From: Richelia sp. UBA3308
Lineage (GTDB): Bacteria > Cyanobacteriota > Cyanobacteriia > Cyanobacteriales > Nostocaceae
Length of the DNA: 5,140 nucleotides
Reading direction: 5' to 3'
Assembly (NCBI GenBank): GCA_002361335.1
Contig: DESS01000388.1
Location: 1-5,140, forward strand
Shown here: one piece after another, positions 1 through 4,814 of the stretch
How the letters are laid out: every line of letters starts with the position of its first letter
Position numbering within the stretch: the first letter of the stretch is position 1
The notes under the pieces: generated by a model
The model's input: only the letters and a program-made list of their open reading frames with translations
Databases searched by the model: none
What the model was told of the DNA's origin: nothing
Translations under genes and position numbers: made by a program

Positions 1-9
1 GTCCTGGTT

Positions 10-615
10 TTATGTAGCAGATTGATTAATATTGAGTTGAACGTAGCTTTCGCTAGTATGGACGATAACTATACGGATTTTTTGCCAAATTTCCACCTGT
101 TGGGCTATTTCAAACCAAAATCTCAGCATTGGTAGAAAATCACGGGCAATTGTGGGATACTCAAAAATCCGATTGACTTCATTCAATGCCAAAACTAGGG
201 GTGAGTTAATTTGAGAAAGTATATAAGCTTCAAAATAAATTTTACAACTAACCTTACTTCCCATATCTTCATCCCAATAGTCATCTAATTCTGGCTTCAG
301 ATGCAATTGTAGAGAGACGTTGGCACAAAACCAGCGGAGGAATTTATCAAGGGAAGTAAAAATAATATTATCGGTTTCTTGAAAGTCGATGTAAACTGTT
401 TTGTATTCGCAAGCTTTGGTATGAGCAATAATCCGGTGTAGTAAAGAAGTTTTCCCCATTTTCTTGGGCGCTTTAATGCGAATCACGCATCCGGGTTTGT
501 GAATTTCTTTTGCTGTAAATTCTTCAACCGGAGGACGTTGAATATATAAAGGAGAATTTAAAGGAAGTGGACCATTAGGGAATTTTATCAGATGATCGGG
601 TATTTTCTTCAACAA
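10..615 (-). pseudogene. Truncated AAA-like P-loop ATPase (cyanobacterial AAA_35-type), broken gene
   Basis: The 201-residue product matches the AAA-like ATPase domain common in cyanobacteria, where it usually follows an N-terminal helix-turn-helix or other effector-linked domain. Visible family marks are PLPLNSPLYIQRPPVEE near residues 16-32, a Walker A loop APKKMGKTS at 49-57, DKFLRWFCA at 90-98, DDYWDE at 111-116 and a Walker B-like strand LVLALNEVNR at 140-149. Two features argue against function. The Walker B strand has Asn where relatives, as I recall them, have Asp (LDEVDR), at 145 and 148. The protein also ends within the family segment LNINQS, where relatives continue with PFNVGLPIELPEF. 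The start is a TTG with no Shine-Dalgarno sequence, the frame is open only to a stop at 646-648, and the N-terminal domain is missing. The exact function of these ATPases is unknown. I read this as a remnant stranded in a mobile or accessory segment; a short functional variant is less likely. Confidence 0.7.
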
Positions 616-651
616 AACCGGATTTTGCGTAAAAGCGCGGTAGGGCTAGTG

Positions 652-780
652 TTAATATTTTGGCGTTGCTGATCTGATGTATGAAACGGATTTATTAGAA
701 AATCGAAAACCTTGTCCCAGAAGCGATACCCTTGCGTCTGGGACATTTAGGATTCATACCTCAGCAATGCCAATATTTTT
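652..780. repeat. MITE-like imperfect inverted-repeat element (about 129 bp)
   Basis: Two arms face each other: 654-672 (AATATTTTGGCGTTGCTGA) and the reverse complement of 761-777 (AATATTGGCATTGCTGA). They match apart from one substitution and a 2-bp indel. A second arm pair, TATGAA at 680-685 and TTCATA at 753-758, lies inside. A perfect 9-bp stem sits at the centre, TGTCCCAGA (713-721) against TCTGGGACA (737-745), with a 15-nt loop. TAGTG occurs directly before (647-651) and after (781-785), so a 5-bp target duplication is possible. No ORF lies within. The structure fits a non-autonomous transposon or a folded intergenic repeat. I cannot name the parent insertion sequence. Confidence 0.6.
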
Positions 781-798
781 TAGTGGTAATTAGCGGAA

Positions 799-815
799 AG
801 TGGCGGTTTCGCTAT
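799..815. other. nifH: Abrupt 5' edge of nifH homology (candidate right boundary of an upstream element)
   Basis: NifH homology starts at GGCGGTTTCGCTATG (802). The preceding codon AGT stands where a Cys codon (TGT or TGC) is expected, and further upstream the frame reaches a stop at 787-789 with no resemblance to NifH. This is what one end of an insertion looks like. Its matching direct repeat would lie within or just after GTGGCGGTTTCGC, but no second copy is present in the window. The alternative is a simple deletion or rearrangement that removed the front of the gene. Confidence 0.5.
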
Positions 816-890
816 GCCTATCCGTGAAGGAAAAGCACAAGAAATCTACATCGTTACCTCTGGTGAAATGATGGCGATGTACGCTGCCAA
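802..890 (+). CDS. nifH: nifH internal fragment (NifH residues about 136-164), interrupted gene
   Basis: The frame reads [20 protein letters not shown] then GEMMAMYAA, a near-perfect match to the highly conserved middle of the nitrogenase iron protein. NifH is the homodimeric Fe protein that uses MgATP to pass electrons from its 4Fe-4S cluster to the MoFe protein. The piece begins one codon after a cluster-ligand cysteine (about residue 135 in heterocystous NifH), and that Cys codon is not here. After Tyr-Ala-Ala the frame leaves NifH, reading Asn-Ile-Ile and a stop at 898-900. The break coincides with the 11-bp repeat at 880-890. The piece has no start codon of its own and is a split-gene segment. 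It joins exactly to the segment beginning at 2979. Numbering is from memory of the Anabaena protein. Confidence 0.9.
880..890 (+). repeat. Left recombination site, 11-bp direct repeat TACGCTGCCAA
   Basis: This is an exact copy of 2979-2989, in the same orientation. It sits on nifH codons Tyr-Ala-Ala-Asn, and homology to NifH ends at its right edge. With one mismatch the match extends leftward to GAT-N-TACGCTGCCAA (876-890 against 2975-2989). The nifD element of Anabaena, excised by XisA, also uses an 11-bp repeat, though of different sequence. Confidence 0.88.
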
Positions 891-900
891 TATTATTTGA

Positions 901-909
901 CTTGAAAGC
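901..909 (+). promoter_or_regulatory. Left-end arm motif CTTGAAAGC
   Basis: The 9-mer CTTGAAAGC lies 10 bp inside the left recombination core and recurs exactly at 2935-2943 near the right end. An inverted copy of its first seven bases, TTTCAAG, is at 2960-2966, 12 bp inside the right core. Motifs shared by both ends of an excising element are candidate binding sites for its recombinase or a helper protein. This is inferred from position and repetition only. Confidence 0.4.
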
Positions 910-928
910 TAAATCTACCGTAAAGTGT

Positions 929-1001
929 TCTAAATTAACTTTTTTAGTTTAACTATAAGTTTAATTTGAACAGTTTTTTTTAGTTAAAAAGTAGTTAAAA
1001 A
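929..1001 (+). promoter_or_regulatory. Candidate promoter/operator region of the XisA-like gene (AGTTAA motif cluster)
   Basis: The last 75 bp before the recombinase start are AT-rich and hold four AGTTAA hexamers. Two are in minus orientation (TTAACT at 935-940 and 949-954) and two in plus orientation (982-987 and 993-998). The last two belong to an 11-bp-spaced direct repeat TAGTTAAAAA (981-990 and 992-1001) that runs into the ATG. A possible -10 box TATAAG is at 954-959, without a convincing -35 box. The repeats are spaced about one helical turn apart and cover the ribosome-binding region, which suggests an operator. No regulator can be named. Confidence 0.35.
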
Positions 1002-2386
1002 TGCAAGACATACAGGGTAAGGTTTTTGGCGATTTTAAGGCACCTACTACCTCTGATGGCAGCTATAGGGGTAGGAAGAAAATAGTAGATGCGACAAAAG
1101 AACACTACAACATGAAATTTGAGCAAGAATTAGCAGAAGTCAATCAGCGGCTGAAATCTAGCAAAACTAAAGTAACTCTAGTTAACTTGGGAGGGAGCAT
1201 ACAGTTACGAGCTACTCTCCCACTTAAGCCAGGTGATAGGGAAAAATCCGGTAGAGCCAAAAAGCAGTATTTTATATCCCTAGGCATTCCAGCTAATTTT
1301 GATGGTTTAAAAACTGCACAAGAGGAGGCTTACGAATTAGGCAAGTTGATTGCTCGTCAAACTTTCACTTGGTCGGATAAGTATTTAGGGGTAAGAGCTA
1401 CCAAAGACAAAGGAATTACCTTTAGAGAATTTCATCACCAACTTGAGAAAAGATATTTTGAAACTAGGAAAAGAGATATAAGAAGCGAACATACTTTTTA
1501 TATTTTTAACAATAGATTCAAAAAAGTTTTTTTATCTGATCATGTAATATCCCCGGAATCGATCACATCAAAAATCAAGCAAACTGCAACACCAGCAAAT
1601 AGGCGGCACGCTATAGTGGTGGCTCGCTTTATTTGCAAATCCATTGGCATGTCAATGGATTTTTCTGGTTTAACCATGAAGCTTCATCCAAAAAAAAGAG
1701 ACATTCCTACAGATTCCCAAATAATCGAATCATTTGAATTATTTGAGGCATATGCATCAAATCTTACAGTCAACAAAGCACCAGCAATGGAAACTTGTAA
1801 GCGGAACAAAATTATTTATGGATTACTAGCTATTTACGGGTTACGCCCTAGAGAAATATTTAACCAACCTGATTTGAATTGGTTTATTTCACCGGAAAAT
1901 ATTCACAATACCTTTAAGGTACATGAGTCAAATAAAACTGGTTATCGTGAAGTTTTCCCTTTTGTACCTGAATGGATCGAATTATTTGATTTAAAAAAAT
2001 CAGCGAATATAATTTTACTGCAACAGCATTGTTATAAACCTGCTTCTGCTAAAACTTTAACTTCTAAAGTGGGAAATTTGGCAAACTTTTTTAGTAAATA
2101 TAAAATTCCATTTAAGCCTTACGATTTACGTCACGCTTGTGCTATTCGCGCTCAATTACAAGGAATACCAATTAAAGCTGCAGCCGATAATTTAGGTCAT
2201 ACAGTCGAGATGCACACCAAAGTCTATCAGCAATGGTTTGGCTTAGAAAATAGACGCAAAGCTTTTCAGCAAACTTTTGCAGAAATAAATGAAGTTGATA
2301 AGTTAAAGGATGAAATTGGTGAACTTAGAAAACGAATCGCGGAATTAGAGTTAGAAAATACAAAGCTTAGGTTACTTACAAAATAA
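1001..2386 (+). CDS. xisA: XisA/XisC-family tyrosine recombinase (element excisase)
   Basis: This 461-residue site-specific recombinase belongs to the family that excises the nifD and hupL elements in heterocystous cyanobacteria. XisA is about 470 residues, so the length is right. The family N-terminal region (LRATLPLKPGD at 70-79, EEAYELGKLIAR at 108-119) precedes the catalytic domain. Likely catalytic residues are Arg282 (GLRPREIF), Lys312 (SNKTG), Tyr374 and Arg377 (PYDLRHA), His400 (NLGHT) and the nucleophile Tyr409 (KVYQQW). Box II reads Y-x-x-R where most tyrosine recombinases have H-x-x-R, a hallmark of XisA and XisC. Residues 431-459 look like a short coiled coil. The ATG at 1001 has no clear Shine-Dalgarno sequence but matches the family's N-terminus. 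The gene is the only clear one in its element and is co-oriented with nifH. Its likely substrate is the TACGCTGCCAA pair. The symbol is assigned at family level. Confidence 0.93.
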   Translation: MQDIQGKVFGDFKAPTTSDGSYRGRKKIVDATKEHYNMKFEQELAEVNQRLKSSKTKVTLVNLGGSIQLRATLPLKPGDREKSGRAKKQYFISLGIPANFDGLKTAQEEAYELGKLIARQTFTWSDKYLGVRATKDKGITFREFHHQLEKRYFETRKRDIRSEHTFYIFNNRFKKVFLSDHVISPESITSKIKQTATPANRRHAIVVARFICKSIGMSMDFSGLTMKLHPKKRDIPTDSQIIESFELFEAYASNLTVNKAPAMETCKRNKIIYGLLAIYGLRPREIFNQPDLNWFISPENIHNTFKVHESNKTGYREVFPFVPEWIELFDLKKSANIILLQQHCYKPASAKTLTSKVGNLANFFSKYKIPFKPYDLRHACAIRAQLQGIPIKAAADNLGHTVEMHTKVYQQWFGLENRRKAFQQTFAEINEVDKLKDEIGELRKRIAELELENTKLRLLTK

Positions 2387-2531
2387 GGAAGGAGTTAGGA
2401 GTAATATAAAATTCATTAGCATCGGGATTATATATTTTTACAGCCTCGGGACGCGGAGGTAACTACCTCGGAATGCAGAGTTTGTTTTAGCTAATTCTTA
2501 AATAATTACGGTGTATCCGGAAAGGATATAA

Positions 2532-2562
2532 GAAGGAAGAAGGGAGTATAACTTCTTCCTTC
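2532..2562 (+). terminator. Hairpin, probable transcription terminator of the XisA-like gene
   Basis: A perfect 11-bp stem, GAAGGAAGAAG (2532-2542) against CTTCTTCCTTC (2552-2562), closes a 9-nt loop and is followed by ATTTTAAT. It lies about 145 bp after the recombinase stop codon. The stem is only moderately GC-rich and the T-run is short, so termination is plausible but unproven. If it works, it would separate the recombinase transcript from the downstream nifH piece until the element is excised. Confidence 0.5.
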
Positions 2563-2729
2563 ATTTTAATTGGATGTATTAAGATTGTAGGTTGTGTTAG
2601 ATGTTCGATAATCCATCTGTTAAAACATATAATATCAATACATAAGCACGCATCAATAACCCTAACTTTCCTGGAGAAAATCTATTTTTTCTATCGAATT
2701 CCTCAAAACTGTAACACAGCTTACTTTAT

Positions 2730-2749
2730 ATTTATTTAATTAAATAAAT
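2730..2749. repeat. 20-bp perfect AT-only palindrome
   Basis: ATTTATTTAATTAAATAAAT reads identically on both strands. It consists only of A and T in already AT-rich DNA, so some of its symmetry may be chance. It could be a binding or bending site, for example for a nucleoid protein that helps bring the element ends together. Confidence 0.35.
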
Positions 2750-2930
2750 CAATCTATCTATTATATTTTCAAACTTAATTCGATGTATTTAGATAAAAAT
2801 TAATAAATGATTTATAAAAATAAATTAGTGTTTGAGATTGTATTTATAGAAATACAGGTTTTAGTGCCGAACAATATTTATTCAAAATAAGGCATTGCAG
2901 AAGCTAATAATAAGTTAATAAACTATATTG

Positions 2931-2970
2931 CTTTCTTGAAAGCGTTTTAGATTGCGATTTTTCAAGAAAG
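2931..2970. promoter_or_regulatory. 11-bp inverted repeat beside the right recombination site
   Basis: CTTTCTTGAAA (2931-2941) and TTTCAAGAAAG (2960-2970) are perfect reverse complements separated by 18 nt. The right half ends 8 bp before the core TACGCTGCCAA at 2979. The central motif CTTGAAA also occurs near the left core at 901. The two arm centres are about 29 bp (nearly three helical turns) apart, which would place a dimeric DNA-binding protein on one face. I infer a recombinase or accessory-factor binding site. There is no T-run to suggest a terminator. Confidence 0.5.
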
Positions 2971-2978
2971 ATGAGATT

Positions 2979-2989
2979 TACGCTGCCAA
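2979..2989 (+). repeat. Right recombination site, 11-bp direct repeat TACGCTGCCAA
   Basis: This exact copy of 880-890 marks the point where NifH homology resumes. The upstream DNA keeps an open frame back to 2952 (TTG CGA TTT TTC) but does not resemble NifH. Confidence 0.88.
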
Positions 2990-3281
2990 CAATATCGCTC
3001 GTGGTATTCTCAAGTATGCTCACTCCGGTGGTGTACGTTTGGGTGGTTTGATTTGTAATAGCCGTAAAGTTGACCGAGAAATCGAATTAATCGAAACCTT
3101 GGCTGAGCGTTTGAGCACTCAAATGATTCACTTCGTACCTCGCGACAACATCGTACAGCACGCTGAATTGCGTCGTATGACTGTTAACGAGTACGCACCC
3201 GAGAGCAATCAAGCTAAAGAATACGCTGCATTAGCTAAGAAAATCATCGAGAATGATTTTCTTGCCATTCCTACACCTATG
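2979..3281 (+). CDS. nifH: nifH fragment (NifH residues about 162-262), interrupted at both ends
   Basis: The 101 codons encode the C-terminal half of the nitrogenase iron protein: YAANNIARGILKYAHSGG, then VRLGGLICNSRKVDRE, IHFVPRDNIVQHAELRRMTV, NEYAP and finally IPTPM. The piece has no internal stops or indels, and its length matches the family exactly between these points. Homology stops at Met 3279-3281, where NifH should continue with an acidic MDELEALL-type tail. Instead the frame reads 14 unrelated codons (NQTRLVLMICCDKS) to a stop at 3324-3326. The open frame runs 2952-3326 but both tips are element-derived. Some positions differ from common cyanobacterial NifH, such as REIELIETLAERLST and IIENDFLAIPTPM. 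The selective pattern looks maintained and not that of a decaying copy. After two further excisions it would form part of a full-length protein. Confidence 0.92.
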
Positions 3282-3327
3282 AACCAAACAAGGCTAGTTT
3301 TGATGATATGCTGCGATAAATCTTAAA

Positions 3328-3332
3328 GTAGG
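3328..3332 (+). promoter_or_regulatory. Ribosome-binding site deciding the serine recombinase start
   Basis: GTAGG ends 9 nt before the ATG at 3342, a normal spacing. Two earlier in-frame ATGs at 3333 and 3336 lie 0 and 3 nt from it, too close to use it. The product from 3342 begins MRVGYVRVST, the standard opening of a serine recombinase. Confidence 0.55.
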
Positions 3333-3341
3333 ATGATGTGT

Positions 3342-4712
3342 ATGCGTGTGGGTTACGTTCGGGTTTCAACAGGAGAGCAAGAGGAGGCGTTGATTCAGCA
3401 AACAGAACGTATTAAAAAAGCAGGTGTGGCGATGATTTTCTCAGATGTGAAGTCTGGGAGATCCAATAATAGAAAAGAATTTAACAAACTTTTAGAAAAA
3501 TGTCGCAATGGGGATATTTCAGAAATCGTTATTACCAGAATTGACAGATTAGCTAGATCGATAGTCACTATAAATAAGGCGATCGCATTGTTTAATGAAA
3601 TAGGTATTAAATTAGTAATTCTGGATTCACCTGTTGATGATTTACACAATCCGTTTGCGAAATTTTCACTAAATCAAATGGCTGCATTGGCTGAATTTGA
3701 GTTAGATTTACTGCAAAATAGAGTTAAACACGGTTACAACCATTTTCGCGAACAAGGTAAGGCCTGTCCCCAGCCACCATTTGGTTACGCAAGAATTGAT
3801 GAAAAATATGTGCCTGATTTATCTGTACACAAATCGGGTAAAACCCACTGGGCGATCGCCAAGGAAATTGTAGAATATTTGTTAAGGAATCAAAGCAGTG
3901 TCAGGAAAACAATTCAACATTTTTTGACAGAATATGATGTCAAATTTTCAACTACTGGACTAACAACCTGGTTACATAACCCAGTTTTGAGAGGTAACAC
4001 AAGGTATAACGTTAAGAAAAATCGTAATCATCCCCAAAATTGGGACATTAGATACAATACTCATCAGCCGCTAATAACTAATGATACCTACACACAAATA
4101 GAGTCATTACTAGCTGAAAATAGGCGGCGTTGGGGAAAGAATAATAGAGACAGCAGTAATATTGGTAAGGGTTTGCTTTCGGGTCAAATGTTTTGTGGTG
4201 ATTGTGGTGGGAAGTGCTACGCTAACAATAAGCCATATATTCCCGTCAGATGCAAAAACCGGGGGATGTATGGCGATAAATATTGCCAGAACAAGAAAGG
4301 CATTCATCTTGCCAAAGTTGTTGATGCTGTAGATAAAGCCTTGAGTGAAAAGGCGATCGCATTAAAAGATTTTACTGTGAATAACCAGCCAAGGGAGCAA
4401 GCAGAAACAGCGGAAGTTATTGAATTAAAGTCGTCATTAAAAAATTTACAAAAATTGCCTCCTAACCCAGCGATTGAGGAGGCGATGATAAAAATGAAAT
4501 TACAGATACAGCAGCATCAGATAAATGATGTTGAATCAACTGCTTTTCAAGTTGAACAAGTGAAGGAATTTGTACAGTTTTTTTCTGATGCCAGATTCTA
4601 TAAAAATATGAAAGAATCAGTAAAAAATAAACTATATAGAAAATTCATCAAATCAGTGACAATATTAAGCGGCGAGGTTGTCACTGTTGCTTTTGTTAAA
4701 TTCCTTTGCTGA
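3342..4712 (+). CDS. xisF: XisF-like large serine recombinase (element excisase)
   Basis: The 456-residue product has the serine recombinase architecture. The catalytic domain covers about 1-135, with the nucleophile Ser9 in YVRVST, Arg7, Gln19 and the RIDRLAR block at 66-72. A recombinase DNA-binding domain at about 140-260 contains PPFGYARID and WLHNPVLRGNTRYN. A zinc ribbon has Cys285, Cys288, Cys304 and Cys315 as likely ligands. A mostly helical, probably coiled-coil stretch runs at about 354-410, followed by a short C-terminal tail. Large serine recombinases cut all four strands through phosphoserine links; XisF excises the fdxN element in Anabaena with the helpers XisH and XisI. Those helpers are not in this window. 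The gene is co-oriented with nifH and starts 15 nt after the stop of the nifH-derived frame, so it could be coupled to nifH read-through. Three HIP1 sites lie within it. The symbol is at family level; XisF itself is somewhat longer (about 514 residues). Confidence 0.9.
   Translation: MRVGYVRVSTGEQEEALIQQTERIKKAGVAMIFSDVKSGRSNNRKEFNKLLEKCRNGDISEIVITRIDRLARSIVTINKAIALFNEIGIKLVILDSPVDDLHNPFAKFSLNQMAALAEFELDLLQNRVKHGYNHFREQGKACPQPPFGYARIDEKYVPDLSVHKSGKTHWAIAKEIVEYLLRNQSSVRKTIQHFLTEYDVKFSTTGLTTWLHNPVLRGNTRYNVKKNRNHPQNWDIRYNTHQPLITNDTYTQIESLLAENRRRWGKNNRDSSNIGKGLLSGQMFCGDCGGKCYANNKPYIPVRCKNRGMYGDKYCQNKKGIHLAKVVDAVDKALSEKAIALKDFTVNNQPREQAETAEVIELKSSLKNLQKLPPNPAIEEAMIKMKLQIQQHQINDVESTAFQVEQVKEFVQFFSDARFYKNMKESVKNKLYRKFIKSVTILSGEVVTVAFVKFLC
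3579..3586. repeat. HIP1 palindrome GCGATCGC (first copy)
   Basis: This is the highly iterated octamer of many cyanobacterial genomes. It lies inside the serine recombinase gene in the context GGCGATCGCA and supports the cyanobacterial assignment. Confidence 0.9.
3852..3859. repeat. HIP1 palindrome GCGATCGC (second copy)
   Basis: The second HIP1 copy, extended to the decamer GGCGATCGCC (3851-3860), which is a perfect palindrome. Confidence 0.9.
4353..4360. repeat. HIP1 palindrome GCGATCGC (third copy)
   Basis: The third HIP1 copy, in the same GGCGATCGCA context as the first. None occurs in the XisA-like gene or in the nifH pieces here. Confidence 0.9.
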
Positions 4713-4814
4713 ATCTGGATTATTCATTATCTGCTTTAATGTTTTATCATCAAGATGTTTGAAGCGTTTGAATAGCATTAATTGCTCTAGTAATTCTTCG
4801 GCTAGGGTTTTCAT
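4665..4814 (-). CDS. Possible small protein, 49 residues, convergent with the serine recombinase
   Basis: On the minus strand an ATG at 4814 opens a frame beginning MKTLAEELLEQLMLFKRFKH and ending DNLAA at a stop at 4665-4667. The composition is that of a real soluble helical protein: rich in Leu, Glu, Lys and Asp, with an amphipathic heptad-like first half (residues 1-22) and no Cys or Trp. It overlaps the last 48 nt of the serine recombinase gene tail to tail. There is no clear Shine-Dalgarno sequence; an upstream in-frame TTG at 4829 would add five residues. I recognise no family. A small helper or directionality factor for the neighbouring recombinase would fit the location but is speculation. 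The alternative is a chance antisense frame, since part of it mirrors coding DNA. Confidence 0.35.
   Translation of the reverse strand: MKTLAEELLEQLMLFKRFKHLDDKTLKQIMNNPDSAKEFNKSNSDNLAA

Larger units (their letters stand above)
2387..2951. other. AT-rich non-coding right part of the XisA-type element
   Basis: I see no gene in these 565 bp on either strand. The stretch starts with a purine-rich segment. A 14-nt hyphenated palindrome follows at 2456-2469 (GAGGTA-AC-TACCTC), inside a locally GC-richer patch that also carries CCTCGG twice. Next come the hairpin at 2532-2562 and then roughly 350 bp of very AT-rich DNA with a 20-bp palindrome (2730-2749) and a small hairpin at 2840-2855 (GTATTT-ATAG-AAATAC). 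The function is unknown. It may be a spacer, host-factor binding DNA or the eroded remains of former cargo. Confidence 0.5.
880..2978 (+). mobile_element. nifH-interrupting excision element of 2099 bp with XisA-like recombinase
   Basis: The element lies between two exact copies of TACGCTGCCAA and splits nifH between residues of a conserved block. Precise site-specific excision would leave a single repeat and restore the reading order Met-Tyr-Ala-Ala-Asn-Asn-Ile-Ala-Arg in frame. It encodes one recognisable protein, an XisA/XisC-family tyrosine recombinase at 1001-2386, followed by about 590 bp of AT-rich non-coding DNA. Each end carries a CTTGAAA motif pointing inward, 10 bp from the left core and 12 bp from the right core, which are candidate arm-type binding sites. 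In known cases such elements excise late in heterocyst differentiation and stay in place in vegetative cells. Activity in this strain is inferred from the intact recombinase and perfect repeats. Confidence 0.88.

Noticed and set aside
2444..2480. GC-richer patch with CCTCGG repeats as a possible tRNA or structured RNA
   Set aside because: I could not fold a cloverleaf or a known RNA from it; only a 6-bp hyphenated palindrome is visible.
2952..2978. TTG start at 2952 giving a NifH variant with a new N-terminus (MRFFKKDEI)
   Set aside because: These codons are element DNA before the recombination site, there is no ribosome-binding site, and such a protein would lack the nucleotide-binding P-loop and cluster ligands.
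802..3281. Group I or II intron in nifH
   Set aside because: The insertion encodes a tyrosine recombinase and not a maturase or homing enzyme. It has direct repeats at its ends, and no intron core or boundary motifs were seen.
3395..3649. Minus-strand frame of 84 codons inside the serine recombinase gene
   Set aside because: It lies wholly antisense to the catalytic domain, whose own frame is clearly the conserved one.
4110..4307. Minus-strand frame of 65 codons with a hydrophobic start, resembling a signal peptide
   Set aside because: It is antisense to the zinc-ribbon region of the recombinase, and the hydrophobic stretch is a by-product of the opposite coding strand.
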